Origin: Nitrospirota bacterium
GTDB taxonomy: Bacteria; Nitrospirota; Nitrospiria; SBBL01; JAADHI01
Direction: 5' to 3'
Assembly: GCA_029261165.1 (NCBI GenBank)
Contig: JAJDBV010000022.1
Location: forward strand, 1-37,278
Length of the DNA stretch: 37,278 bases
Positions 25,441 through 34,477 of the stretch are shown here, piece after piece. Each line of letters starts with the position of its first letter. The first letter of the stretch is position 1. Both the position numbers and the translations under genes were made by a program. The notes beneath the pieces were generated by a model. That model did no database searches and was not told where the DNA came from. It saw only the letters and a program-made list of their open reading frames with translations.

Positions 25441-26007
25441 ACGGCTCGTCTCTTTATCGCTCTGCCGATCTCTAAGGAGATTCGGGGAAAATGTAAGGAA
25501 ATTCAGGAGAATGGGAGGCCGGAGCTTGGGTCTGTCAGGTGGAGTGATCCCAATCAGTTCCATTTGACACTCCTTTTCCTGGGACAACTTGAGCGCCCGG
25601 AAGACCTCCAGGTGAAAGAAGTCGTTCAGGATATCGCGAGTCATATCCCTCCCTTTTCGGTAGACTTTTCCCATCTCGGTGCCTTTCCTGAACAGAAGGC
25701 ACCCAAGGTCATTTGGGTCGGGGTTTCTGAACCGCCGTTGCTCATGACGATGCAAAAGAAACTTAAAAATGCTGTCGCCGCGCTCGGTATCCCGCTCGAA
25801 ACACGTCCTTATCGCCCCCACTTGACCTTGGGACGGATCCGTAAGGGGGGCGGGGATGCGGTGGACCGGCTGGCCCATTGGATAAAGCAGCACGAAGAGC
25901 TGAAGTTGGGACAATGTGAAATGAAAGAGGTCATGCTCATGGAGAGTCAGTTGAAGCCGGAAGGGCCTCTGTATAAGTGCCTGTTGGCAGCGCCATTAAG
26001 AGGATAG
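25441..26007 (+). CDS. thpR: RNA 2',3'-cyclic phosphodiesterase (2'-5' RNA ligase family), non-standard start
   Basis: About 188 residues: ARLFIALPISKEIRGKC at the N-terminus, the first HxTx motif in FHLTLLFLGQL, and the second in PHLTLGRIRKG. These are the two catalytic motifs of the 2H phosphoesterase family. The first standard start in frame (TTG 25564) would remove the first catalytic His, so the gene must begin upstream. Between the preceding stop and RLFIAL there is no ATG/GTG/TTG. An ACG at 25441 sits 8 nt after GGGAGG. Alternatively, an ATG at 25404 with a strong ribosome site enters this frame after a +1 shift at AAAAA. Confidence 0.85.
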   Translation, partial: TARLFIALPISKEIRGKCKEIQENGRPELGSVRWSDPNQFHLTLLFLGQLERPEDLQVKEVVQDIASHIPPFSVDFSHLGAFPEQKAPKVIWVGVSEPPLLMTMQKKLKNAVAALGIPLETRPYRPHLTLGRIRKGGGDAVDRLAHWIKQHEELKLGQCEMKEVMLMESQLKPEGPLYKCLLAAPLRG

Positions 26008-26010
26008 TAA

Positions 26011-26126
26011 GGATTCAGCGTACCCCTCTTTGGCTTCTCGAGGCCCATTCCTCCATGGTGGCCTGCGGTGCTCGCATCCTCGGGCCTTGCCCTGAAGAAC
26101 AATAGTGGCATGCTGATATCGTAGTG
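26011..26126 (+). repeat. Dispersed intergenic repeat, family 2 copy B (rearranged)
   Basis: It begins ATTCAGCGTACCCCTCTTT, contains CCTCCATGGTGGC and GGTGCTCG, and ends AATAGTGGCATGC, each shared with copy A. The TTTGGCTTCTCGAGGCCCATTCC part matches the inverse complement of the right arm of copy A, showing an internal rearrangement. It fills the thpR-recA gap. Confidence 0.7.
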
Positions 26127-26135
26127 TAAATAATC

Positions 26136-26150
26136 ACATTTTAAAAATGT
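26136..26150. promoter_or_regulatory. 15-bp palindrome upstream of recA
   Basis: ACATTTT-A-AAAATGT is a perfect 7-bp inverted repeat ending just before the GAGGAG ribosome site. It does not match the E. coli (CTGT-N8-ACAG) or Bacillus LexA boxes. It may be a lineage-specific operator or a chance AT palindrome. Confidence 0.35.
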
Positions 26151-26164
26151 TTTGAGGAGATTAA

Positions 26165-27241
26165 ATGGCTGGAAAAGATGGTAAGGAAGACCACAGAGGA
26201 AAAGCACTCGACCTGGCGGTGTCTCAGATAGAGAAACAGTTTGGAAAAGGGGCGATTATGAAGCTAGGGACGGGGGAGGCTCTCCCGAATATCCCCGTTT
26301 TTTCAAGTGGTTCTCTTGGCCTCGATATCGCGTTGGGGGTGGGGGGGCTTCCCCGTGGACGCGTTGTTGAGATCTATGGACCGGAATCTTCGGGTAAAAC
26401 CACGCTTTCCCTCCATGCGATTGCTGAGGCGCAGAAGGCGGGAGGGACTGCGGGATTCATCGACGCCGAACACGCGCTCGATCTCCAATATGCACAGCGC
26501 TTAGGGGTCAAGAGTGATGATCTGCTCATCTCTCAGCCGGACACGGGCGAGCAGGCATTAGAGATCGCCGAGACCCTGGTTCGCAGTGGTGCGCTCGATA
26601 TCATTGTGATCGATTCGGTTGCGGCCCTGGTTCCGCGTGCCGAAATTGAGGGGGAGATGGGCGATTCACACATGGGCCTGCAGGCCCGTCTGATGTCTCA
26701 GGCATTGCGAAAATTGACGGCGGCGATTTCGAAGTCGCGGACTTGTATTGTTTTTATTAATCAGATCCGAATGAAAATCGGTGTGATGTTTGGCAACCCG
26801 GAGACCACGACGGGAGGGAATGCCCTGAAATTTTATTCTTCTGTTCGTCTTGATATCCGACGAATTGAGGCGATTAAAGATGGGCAGGCCGTCATCGGAA
26901 ACCGTGTCCGCGTCAAGGTTGTAAAAAACAAGTTGGCGCCCCCTTTCCGAAAGGCGGAGTTTGACATCCTTTTTAATGTCGGGATTTCCAGAACAGGGGA
27001 GTTGCTGGACCTGGGGGTTGAGAATAAGATTGTTGAGAGAAGTGGGGCCTGGTATTCGTACAAAGGGGAGCGGATTGGGCAGGGGCGAGACAATTCAGTG
27101 AACTACCTTAGGGAGAACCGGGCGACAGCTGAATCCATTGATGAGGAGATCCGAAAAGTATTTGGCCCCTCGGAGTCGACACCAGAAAAAGCACCGCTCG
27201 GAACTTCTCCTTCTGTCAGGAGAGAAAAAGTGAGAAAATAG
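26165..27241 (+). CDS. recA: Recombinase RecA
   Basis: The 358-residue recombinase contains [13 protein letters not shown], Walker [10 protein letters not shown], the DAEHALD motif, [10 protein letters not shown] (Walker B), loop 1/2 residues in [41 protein letters not shown] and [11 protein letters not shown]. It is full length with no intein. It drives homologous pairing and LexA autocleavage. The start ATG has GAGGAG 6 nt upstream. It is followed within 42 nt by pilT, then recX, so recA-pilT-recX may be co-transcribed. A family 2 repeat lies directly upstream. Confidence 0.98.
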   Translation: MAGKDGKEDHRGKALDLAVSQIEKQFGKGAIMKLGTGEALPNIPVFSSGSLGLDIALGVGGLPRGRVVEIYGPESSGKTTLSLHAIAEAQKAGGTAGFIDAEHALDLQYAQRLGVKSDDLLISQPDTGEQALEIAETLVRSGALDIIVIDSVAALVPRAEIEGEMGDSHMGLQARLMSQALRKLTAAISKSRTCIVFINQIRMKIGVMFGNPETTTGGNALKFYSSVRLDIRRIEAIKDGQAVIGNRVRVKVVKNKLAPPFRKAEFDILFNVGISRTGELLDLGVENKIVERSGAWYSYKGERIGQGRDNSVNYLRENRATAESIDEEIRKVFGPSESTPEKAPLGTSPSVRREKVRK

Positions 27242-27282
27242 GGTTTTTTTGATCCTTGTGAGGAGATGGAGGGAGAGCCACT

Positions 27283-28425
27283 GTGAAGATTGACGAATTA
27301 TTAAAGGCAGCCATAGAAAAGGGTGCGTCCGATCTTCACATAAAGGTCGGCGTCCCTCCCATGGTCCGGGTCAATGGTGAGCTGAGCTCTCTCAATTCCT
27401 CAATGAAGCTCAAGCAGGAAGAAGTCGTTGGGCTGGCATTTTCAGTGATGAATGCGGCCCAGAAGGATAAATTTAAAAAGCACCGGGAGCTTGATCTGTC
27501 ATACAGCGGAGCGGGTCTTGGAAGATTCCGTGTGAACGTCTTTCAGCAGCGGGGGACCGTCGGGATGGTCTTCCGGGTCATTCCGATGAAGACTTTGTCA
27601 ATTCGTGATCTCCTCCTCCCTCCGACCATCGAAAAACTGGCGATGGAACGGCGGGGCCTGGTTCTGGTTACCGGGACCACCGGCAGTGGAAAATCAACCA
27701 CCCTTGCATCCATGATTGATCATGTCAACCAGAGCCGTACTGTAAATATTGTTACCATTGAAGATCCGATCGAATTTCTGCATAGAGATAAAAAAGGAAT
27801 CGTCAGTCAAAGAGAGATCGGGTATGACACAGAATCGTTCAGCGGTGCCCTCCGTTACGCGCTTCGTCAGGATCCGGATGTGATTATGGTGGGGGAGATG
27901 AGGGATTTTGAAACAATCTCAACTGCGCTGATGGCTGCTGAGACCGGTCACCTCGTGATGAGCACCCTTCATACCGTCGATGCCACTGAAACAATTGGTC
28001 GGATCATTTCGGTCTTTCCCCCTTATCAACAGAAACAGGCAAGGGCACAATTGGCTGCTGTCCTCCACGGGATCGTCTCGCTTCGCCTGGTGCCCCGATC
28101 TGATCGGAAAGGGCGTGTCCCCGCCGCGGAAGTCATGGTTGTCACGCAAACCGTTCGTGAGGCCATTGTCGATTCGGAAAAAACGCGTCATATCCGGGAC
28201 ATTATTTCTTCAGGAGCATCCCAGTATGGAATGCAAACCTTCGATCAGTCGTTGTATGATCTTGTTCAAAAAAAGCTGGTCAGTTATGAAGAGGCGATAA
28301 AATGGACACAGAGCCCGGATGATTTCGCGTTGAAGATGAAGGGCGTCCAATCCACGAGTGAAAGTTGGGAAGCGTCACAGGACAAGGATGACGGAAATGA
28401 GAAATTTGAGGTCGACCGATTTTAA
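27283..28425 (+). CDS. pilT: Type IV pilus retraction ATPase PilT
   Basis: The 380-residue GspE-superfamily ATPase begins at GTG 27283 with GGGAG upstream. The N-terminal PAS-like domain has KGASDLHIKVGVPPMVRVNGEL. The ATPase has Walker A TGTTGSGKSTT, the Asp box IEDPIEFLH, Walker B PDVIMVGEMRD and the His box HTVDATETIGRI. The C-terminal helices include the MQTFDQSLYDL stretch usual for PilT. It powers pilus disassembly in the cytoplasm. No other pilus gene occurs in the window, so this is a detached pilT in the recA neighbourhood. The 3' end overlaps recX by about 29 nt. Confidence 0.92.
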   Translation: MKIDELLKAAIEKGASDLHIKVGVPPMVRVNGELSSLNSSMKLKQEEVVGLAFSVMNAAQKDKFKKHRELDLSYSGAGLGRFRVNVFQQRGTVGMVFRVIPMKTLSIRDLLLPPTIEKLAMERRGLVLVTGTTGSGKSTTLASMIDHVNQSRTVNIVTIEDPIEFLHRDKKGIVSQREIGYDTESFSGALRYALRQDPDVIMVGEMRDFETISTALMAAETGHLVMSTLHTVDATETIGRIISVFPPYQQKQARAQLAAVLHGIVSLRLVPRSDRKGRVPAAEVMVVTQTVREAIVDSEKTRHIRDIISSGASQYGMQTFDQSLYDLVQKKLVSYEEAIKWTQSPDDFALKMKGVQSTSESWEASQDKDDGNEKFEVDRF

Positions 28426-29014
28426 TAAAGCAGCGCGGGGAAGTAATCCCTCCCGGAGTTTGTCCTTTCCCTCTTACGGGGCGGCATTAAGAGAGGTGAG
28501 TCAGGGAGATTCTCACACGCGGGCGAAGGGGGGAGAAGATCGATCGTACAGTGAGGCAAAAGCGAAGGCCTATCGAATGCTTTCTCATCGGGATCGGACC
28601 TCACATGAGATTGCGATGAAGTTAAAGGAAAAGGGGTTTTCCGAGGAGATTGTTTCAACGGTTGTCGCCAAGCTCAAGGAGGTTGGCGCGCTGAATGACA
28701 AGCGTTTTGCTGAACATTGGATGCGATATCAGGTAGAAAACCGTCATCTGGGCCCGCTTCGTCTGAAGATGACCTTATTAGAAAAGGGGTTTTCAGCACC
28801 GGAAGTTGCACGACTTCTTGAGCGTCTTTCTGAGGAATGGGATCCGGTTTATGTGGCGCGGCGCGCACTCTTGAAACGGTATAAAGAGTTGACTCGGCTT
28901 CAGGACCTCCGCTTACGCCGCAAGGCCTTTGCCTTTTTACAGCGGAAAGGTTTTAGCACAGAGAATATCCAAATGGCTTTTCGAAACAGTGATGTTATCG
29001 GTAGGGGAAGATGA
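28397..29014 (+). CDS. recX: RecA regulator RecX
   Basis: About 205 residues. The core (about 60-205) shows the three-helix RecX repeats: KAKAYRMLSHRDRTSHEIAMK with LKEKGFSEEIV, LNDKRFAEHWMRYQVENRHLGPLRLKM, and RRKAFAFLQRKGFSTENIQMAF. RecX modulates RecA filament growth. The chosen ATG at 28397 has AAGGA 8 nt upstream; an in-frame ATG at 28388 is possible. The first 55 residues are a polar, low-complexity leader not usual in RecX. It overlaps pilT upstream and alaS downstream (ATGA), so translation is coupled. Confidence 0.9.
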   Translation: MRNLRSTDFNKAARGSNPSRSLSFPSYGAALREVSQGDSHTRAKGGEDRSYSEAKAKAYRMLSHRDRTSHEIAMKLKEKGFSEEIVSTVVAKLKEVGALNDKRFAEHWMRYQVENRHLGPLRLKMTLLEKGFSAPEVARLLERLSEEWDPVYVARRALLKRYKELTRLQDLRLRRKAFAFLQRKGFSTENIQMAFRNSDVIGRGR

Positions 29015-31662
29015 ACTCAGCAGAAATCCGGTCTCAATTTATTCAATATTTTTCAGGCCATGGGCATCAGGAAGTCCAAAGTTCCCCGCTTGTTCCTTCG
29101 AATGATCCCAGCCTCCTCTTCACCAACGCCGGGATGGTTCAGTTCAAATCGACCTTTCTGGGTGAGGAGAGGCGGTCTTATACTCGCGCGGTATCCTCTC
29201 AGAAATGTATAAGGGCTGGGGGGAAGCATAACGATCTGGAAAATGTCGGTCAGACAGCACGGCATCACACATTTTTTGAAATGCTCGGAAATTTTTCTTT
29301 TGGAGACTATTTTAAGAAAGACGCGATTGCCTACGCCTGGGAACTTCTGACCGTGGGATACCAACTGGCCCCTTCCGACCTATGGGTGACGGTTTTCCAT
29401 GAGGATGACGAGGCGGCGGGACTTTGGAGCAAGATTGTTTCATCCGACCGGATCATCCGTCTGGGTGAGAAAGATAACTTTTGGCAGATGGGCGATGTCG
29501 GGCCATGCGGTCCTTGTTCTGAGATCATGTTTGACCAGGGACCAGCCGTCCATCCGGATTGCCCCGGTATTGGCCAGTGTGATTGTGATCGCTACCTTGA
29601 GATCTGGAACCTCGTCTTTATGCAATATAGCAGAGGTTACGATGGCAAACTGAGTTCCCTTCCTAAGCCGAGCATCGACACGGGGATGGGGCTTGAAAGG
29701 CTCACGGCGGTCTGTCAAGGGGTCTTGAGTAATTATGATACCGACCTTTTTAAACCACTTTTCCATGCCATTGCGAAACATGCCAATCGTCCCGAAGATG
29801 AAATAAGGGCTTCGATTCCTGGACGGGTAATCGCCGATCATCTTCGTGCGATCACCTTCTTGACCAGTGATGGTGTGGTGCCTTCGAATGAGGGAAGAGG
29901 CTATGTGCTACGAAGGATTCTTCGCCGGGCGGCCCGGTTTGGGAAGAAGCTTGGATTCCATGATCCCTTCCTTTTTACACTGACGGGGGATGTGATTACC
30001 CTTATGCAGGAGGCTTATCCGGAATTGGTCCAGAATTGTAAACGGATCAATCAGATTGTTCTGGGCGAAGAGGAGCGATTCATCCATACGCTAAATCAAG
30101 GCGTCTATTTGATTGAAGAAATCATCCAGAAGTTGAAGAAAAAAAAGGTCACGGTTCTTCCGGGCGAGGAACTGTTCACCCTTTACGATACTTATGGTTT
30201 TCCGCTGGATATTGCTGAGGAAATCGCGGCCGAGGCGGGGATGTCTCTTGATCAGGGCGGTTTTCAAAAGGCCATGGAGATTCAGAAAGAGCGTGCCAGG
30301 CGGTCCTGGGTTGGGGACGGAGGGCCGCGTGGTGCGGAGAAAAACCCGCTTTACCGGAAGGTTCTGGAAGAGAGCGGTGAAACCCGGTTTACCGGGTATG
30401 AGCACCTGGAAGAAACGGTTACCCTTCTGGCCATTTTGAAGGATGGGGAATCGGTTCATTCTGCCGAGGGAGGAGAGACCGTTGCGTTGATGTTGAACCC
30501 GTCCCCGTTTTACGCCGAGTCGGGAGGCCAAGTGGGTGATCGGGGGACCCTTGCATCCTCATCTGCCCTGGTGGAGATTGACCAGACGACAAAACCGCTT
30601 CCTGATCTGTTCCTCCATCACGCGAAGGTGGTCCAAGGCAGTATCGAGGTGGGGGGGGCATATCACGCGATCGTCGATGGAGATTCTCGTCGGGATACGG
30701 CACGGAACCATACCGGGACCCATCTTTTACATGCGGTCTTGAGGGAGGTCCTTGGTGACCATGTCAAACAGGCCGGTTCTCTTGTCACACCCGAGCGTCT
30801 CCGCTTCGATTTTCAACATTTCTCCCCTTTGACAGACCGGGAAGTCGATCGGATTGAGGAGCGCGTGAACGAACGGATTCGGGAAGATGTGCTTGTTCAG
30901 ACCCGCTTATTGGGCCTGAAAGAGGCCATTGCAACAGGGGCAATGGCCCTGTTTGGTGAAAAATATGGAGATCAGGTTCGCGTCGTCGAGGTGGCTGATT
31001 TCAGCAGAGAACTCTGTGGCGGGACCCACTGCCGGGATACAGGGGAGATTGGACTTTTCAAAGTTGTTCGAGAAAGCAGTGTGGCTGCCGGAATCCGTCG
31101 CATCGAAGCACTGACCGGACCTGAGGCTTACCACTGGGTGAAAGATCAGGAGCATATCCTTCAAAAATTAGCGACGATGTTTCGGAGTCGTCCGGACGAA
31201 GTACTCAAGAAGGCCGAACGGCTTCTGTCTCAAACACAAGAGAAGGACCGTGAAATTGATAGACTGCGGTCCCGACAGACAAAGCATACTTCTGATCCCT
31301 TGTCGAAGGTCCACAAGATCGGATCGCTTTCCGTTCTTTCAGAAAAGATTCCTCCTGCAAATATCAGGGAGGTCCGTGCCCATGCCGATCATCTGCGCGA
31401 TCTCTTGAAGTCAGGACTTGTCATCGTCGGTGCGGTTTCCCAGGATTCGGATAAGGTGACACTGGTGGTCATGGTGACTTCAGACTGGACGGATCGTTTT
31501 TCAGCGTCTGATATCGTCAAAGAAATTGCGGATGTGATTGATGGGACCGGTGGTGGAAAGCGGGAAATGGCCCAGGCGGGTGGAAAGAGTGTAGAAAAAC
31601 TGGACATGGCCCTTGAGAGATCAATAGAAATCATTAAAGAAAAGTGTAAGGATTTGACTTGA
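29011..31662 (+). CDS. alaS: Alanine-tRNA ligase
   Basis: The full-length 883-residue enzyme has a class II catalytic core (about 1-250: SSPLVPSNDPSLLFTNAGMVQFK, RHHTFFEMLGNFSFGDYFK, GPCGPCSEIMFDQG). The tRNA-recognition helical domain reaches about 450. The editing domain has zinc/deacylation motifs NHTGTHLLHAVLREVLG and ELCGGTHCRDTGEIG. The C-terminal oligomerisation/DHHA1-type domain has GGGKREMAQAGG. It charges tRNA-Ala and clears mis-charged Ser/Gly. It follows recX with a 4-nt overlap and is followed by a small gene 13 nt downstream. Confidence 0.98.
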   Translation: MNSAEIRSQFIQYFSGHGHQEVQSSPLVPSNDPSLLFTNAGMVQFKSTFLGEERRSYTRAVSSQKCIRAGGKHNDLENVGQTARHHTFFEMLGNFSFGDYFKKDAIAYAWELLTVGYQLAPSDLWVTVFHEDDEAAGLWSKIVSSDRIIRLGEKDNFWQMGDVGPCGPCSEIMFDQGPAVHPDCPGIGQCDCDRYLEIWNLVFMQYSRGYDGKLSSLPKPSIDTGMGLERLTAVCQGVLSNYDTDLFKPLFHAIAKHANRPEDEIRASIPGRVIADHLRAITFLTSDGVVPSNEGRGYVLRRILRRAARFGKKLGFHDPFLFTLTGDVITLMQEAYPELVQNCKRINQIVLGEEERFIHTLNQGVYLIEEIIQKLKKKKVTVLPGEELFTLYDTYGFPLDIAEEIAAEAGMSLDQGGFQKAMEIQKERARRSWVGDGGPRGAEKNPLYRKVLEESGETRFTGYEHLEETVTLLAILKDGESVHSAEGGETVALMLNPSPFYAESGGQVGDRGTLASSSALVEIDQTTKPLPDLFLHHAKVVQGSIEVGGAYHAIVDGDSRRDTARNHTGTHLLHAVLREVLGDHVKQAGSLVTPERLRFDFQHFSPLTDREVDRIEERVNERIREDVLVQTRLLGLKEAIATGAMALFGEKYGDQVRVVEVADFSRELCGGTHCRDTGEIGLFKVVRESSVAAGIRRIEALTGPEAYHWVKDQEHILQKLATMFRSRPDEVLKKAERLLSQTQEKDREIDRLRSRQTKHTSDPLSKVHKIGSLSVLSEKIPPANIREVRAHADHLRDLLKSGLVIVGAVSQDSDKVTLVVMVTSDWTDRFSASDIVKEIADVIDGTGGGKREMAQAGGKSVEKLDMALERSIEIIKEKCKDLT

Positions 31663-31675
31663 AAGGAGGTATGCG

Positions 31676-32002
31676 ATGTTTTCCTTGGCGAAAAAGGTTG
31701 CATTGATTGGAATCGGTCTTTCAACACAGGCCAAAGAAGTCATCTCCGAACTTGAAAAAAGAGGGGAGGAGAGCCAGCATAAAGATGCGCTTCGGTTGAA
31801 GTCTCTGTTTGATTCTGCCGAGAAAGGGGAGCGGGAGTTTTGTCAAAAGGTGGATGATCTTTGTAAGAAGGTTTCTGGTCGTGTTAAATTTCCAAGCAGT
31901 TCCGATATTGAACGGCTTGAAAAAGGCTTGACCAATCTCGAGGCAAAGTTCCATGAGTGGGAGGCTTCGAGGCGATTTAAAAGTGGACCGTCTCCTTCCT
32001 GA
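31676..32002 (+). CDS. Small helical coiled-coil protein (phasin/PhaF-like)
   Basis: The 108-residue product has an excellent ribosome site (AAAGGAGGT, 5 nt before the ATG). It is almost wholly helical: a slightly hydrophobic N-terminal segment (MFSLAKKVALIGIGLS), then heptad-rich helices (VISELEKRGEESQHKDALRL and DIERLEKGLTNLEAKFHEWE). It resembles polyhydroxyalkanoate granule-associated (phasin-family) proteins in size and pattern, but no PHA synthesis gene is nearby, so the name is tentative. It lies 13 nt after alaS and ends just before a family 1 repeat. Confidence 0.65.
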   Translation: MFSLAKKVALIGIGLSTQAKEVISELEKRGEESQHKDALRLKSLFDSAEKGEREFCQKVDDLCKKVSGRVKFPSSSDIERLEKGLTNLEAKFHEWEASRRFKSGPSPS

Positions 32003-32165
32003 GAACCTCTGATTAAGTCTGGGTTGAGTTTTTCATGAGATAAAATGTTTTGATTCAAGGCGCAAATTGCAGGGAATAGCTTGCTATTTTCAAGATTTGC
32101 AACGCAGAAGCGGGAAATTTTAGCCGTGAAAAAACAATTCATGGATTATTCAGAGGTTCCCTAAG
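32001..32165 (+). repeat. Palindromic MITE-like repeat, family 1 copy 2
   Basis: About 160 bp, the inverse complement of 1427-1590 with few differences. Its ends are inverted repeats (GAACCTCTGATTAAG at left, ATTATTCAGAGGTTCC at right) and the centre is a GAATAGC/GCTATTTTC hairpin. It separates the phasin-like gene from mltG. Confidence 0.85.
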
Positions 32166-32254
32166 CAGGCATAGCGAAGGCAGTCTAGGACTCGGGACGT
32201 TCTTCACGGGTGTCCTTTATCAGGCTTCTTTGTCCTGTTGCATGAAGGGAGTGG

Positions 32255-33319
32255 GTGACCGGATTGAAGGCGAAACGTGGAATAAAGTGGCTTCTATTTT
32301 TTGGGGTCATTCTTTTTGGGATAATTCACTGGGTCCGGTTTCTGGATGCAGTTCCTTCTCCAACCAAAATACAAAAGAAGGTTGAGATCCCGAGGGGTGC
32401 TTCCTACCATACGGTCATTGACCTTCTTGACCGCAAAGGCCTCATTACCCGACCCTTTTATTTCAATATCCTTGGAAAAATGACCGGAGGGGAAACGCGA
32501 ATTAAGCCTGGGGAATATCAACTCCACACCGCAATGCGTCCGATGGAGATCCTCAAAGTGTTGGTGAGTGGGAGGATTGTTCTCCATCGGGTGGTTATTC
32601 CAGAAGGCTTAACCTCAAAACAGATTGCGGTTGTCCTGGAAGAGGCCGGTCTCGTCAAGTCACGCGCCTTTCTCCAGGTGGTTCATGATAAAACAGCATT
32701 GAAGCGCCTAGGGGTTGAAGCGGAGAGCCTGGAAGGCTATCTCTACCCGGAGACCTACCAATTCGGGAAAGAAACCTCCCCCTTTGAAATTATACAAGTC
32801 ATGGTCCGGCAGTTTCAGACTGTTTATGATGCGTCATTTCAGAAGCGGGCAAATGAGATTGGGATGACGCAGCTTGAAGTTTTGACACTGGCTTCAATTA
32901 TCGAAAAGGAAACAGGTGTTGGCGCGGAGCGGAGATTGATCTCCGGTGTATTCCATAATAGGCTTAAAAAGAAAATGCGGCTCCAGAGTGACCCGACGGT
33001 GATCTTTTCTCTGGCTGATTTTGATGGAAATTTGACCAGAAAGCATCTGAGAAATTCTTCTCCCTATAACACATATAAAGTAAAGGGCCTTCCCCCCGGT
33101 CCGATTGCAAGTCCCGGGAGGGACTCCATTTATGCTGCGCTCTATCCCGAAGATGTTGATTACCTCTATTTTGTCTCAAAGAATAACGGGACGCACTATT
33201 TTTCCAAAACGATCCGAGAGCATAATAACGCCGTTCGTAAATATCAACTCAGGAGAAAGAGGAAAAATAGAAAACAGAGCGAGGTCATGTGCCGCTTATG
33301 CACCCTACAGGAAGGGTGA
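32255..33319 (+). CDS. mltG: Endolytic murein transglycosylase MltG
   Basis: The 354-residue product starts at GTG 32255 with GGGAG close upstream. One N-terminal transmembrane helix (11-27) is followed by a LysM-like/YceG region (KVEIPRGASYHTVIDLL, KPGEYQL). The catalytic domain has LEGYLYPETYQF, the catalytic Glu217 in ASIIEKETG, FHNRLKKKMRLQSDPTVIF and SPYNTYKVKGLPPGPIASPG. It cleaves nascent glycan strands at the inner membrane and terminates their elongation. The ruvX gene that often precedes mltG is absent. The basic tail overlaps the phosphopentomutase start by about 31 nt. Confidence 0.95.
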   Translation: MTGLKAKRGIKWLLFFGVILFGIIHWVRFLDAVPSPTKIQKKVEIPRGASYHTVIDLLDRKGLITRPFYFNILGKMTGGETRIKPGEYQLHTAMRPMEILKVLVSGRIVLHRVVIPEGLTSKQIAVVLEEAGLVKSRAFLQVVHDKTALKRLGVEAESLEGYLYPETYQFGKETSPFEIIQVMVRQFQTVYDASFQKRANEIGMTQLEVLTLASIIEKETGVGAERRLISGVFHNRLKKKMRLQSDPTVIFSLADFDGNLTRKHLRNSSPYNTYKVKGLPPGPIASPGRDSIYAALYPEDVDYLYFVSKNNGTHYFSKTIREHNNAVRKYQLRRKRKNRKQSEVMCRLCTLQEG

Positions 33320-34473
33320 TCCTGATCATTCTTGACGGTCTTGGGATCGGGGCACTCCCGGATGCGGGAGACTATGGTGACGCGGGAAGTGATACACTCG
33401 GTCATATCGCCGAGTCCGTGGGGGGGATTCATCTTCCAAACTTGGAGAAGATGGGGCTGGGATGCCTGGGTTCTTTCCAGGGGGTCAGGCCAGTTTCTAA
33501 TCCCAGTGGATATTTTGGCCGTATGGCGGAACGCTCGGCGGGCAAGGATACGATCATCGGTCATTGGGAAATGATGGGGGTGGTGACCGAAGTTCCTTTT
33601 CCGACCTATCCGGAAGGTTTTCCTCCCGAAATTATTGCTCCCTTCGAGGCTGCCGTTGGCCAAAAGGTTCTGGGAAATTGTGTCGCGTCCGGAACGGAAA
33701 TAATAGAAACGCTTGGTGCGCGTCATTTGAAAACCGGTTCTCCCGTTGTCTATACATCGGCGGATTCCGTCTTTCAGGTTGCGGCACATGAGGAAATCAT
33801 ATCGCCGACAGACCTCTATGATATCTGCCTTACGGCAAGAAGGCTTTTGAGTCCGCCCCATCATGTCGCACGCGTGATTGCCAGACCTTTTGTCGGAGAA
33901 CCGGGACGCTTCAAGCGGACAGATCGGCGTCGGGATTTTTCTCTTCCACCTCCTTCTATAACGTTGTTGGACCGCCTTGAAGAACGCGCTATCCCAGTGA
34001 TTGGAATCGGAAAAATTGAAGATATTTTTTCTGGAAAGGGGATCTCTGAGGCGATTCATACCCATGGGAATGAGGATGGTATCGATCAGACGATCTCCTC
34101 GCTGGACCGAATGGGTTCCGGATTGGTCTTTACCAATCTGGTGGATTTTGACATGCTTTACGGCCACCGGAATGACCCCCGAGGCTATGCCGAGGCTTTG
34201 CGCGTATTTGACAGGCGACTCCCAGAAATTGTATCGAAGATGCGTGAAGACGATTGGCTGGTTATAACGGCAGATCATGGGAACGACCCGCTGTTTCCGG
34301 GGACGGATCATACACGGGAACATGTCCCGCTCCTGATGGCTCAGAGGGAGCGTGGATTGGGAAAAGATGTAGGAACGCGAGGGAGTTTTTCTGATCTGGG
34401 GCAAACCCTCGCGGAGTTTTTTCAGGTGCCCCCTCTTCTGTTCGGGGAGAGCTTCCTCCCGTTGATGGGTTAA
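33289..34473 (+). CDS. deoB: Phosphopentomutase
   Basis: The 394-residue metalloenzyme of the alkaline-phosphatase superfamily begins near GTG 33289 (ATG 33298 is an alternative). Metal and active-site motifs are visible: LILDGLGIGALPDA-type start (IILDGLGIGALPDAGDY), GSDTLGHIAE with the phosphorylated Thr, KDTIIGHWEMMG, VDFDMLYGHRND, ITADHGNDPLFPGTDHTREHVPLL. It interconverts ribose or deoxyribose 1- and 5-phosphates using Mn. It overlaps mltG and is 4 nt before the RidA gene. No other nucleoside-salvage gene is in the window. Confidence 0.95.
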   Translation: MPLMHPTGRVILIILDGLGIGALPDAGDYGDAGSDTLGHIAESVGGIHLPNLEKMGLGCLGSFQGVRPVSNPSGYFGRMAERSAGKDTIIGHWEMMGVVTEVPFPTYPEGFPPEIIAPFEAAVGQKVLGNCVASGTEIIETLGARHLKTGSPVVYTSADSVFQVAAHEEIISPTDLYDICLTARRLLSPPHHVARVIARPFVGEPGRFKRTDRRRDFSLPPPSITLLDRLEERAIPVIGIGKIEDIFSGKGISEAIHTHGNEDGIDQTISSLDRMGSGLVFTNLVDFDMLYGHRNDPRGYAEALRVFDRRLPEIVSKMREDDWLVITADHGNDPLFPGTDHTREHVPLLMAQRERGLGKDVGTRGSFSDLGQTLAEFFQVPPLLFGESFLPLMG

Positions 34474-34477
34474 TATA

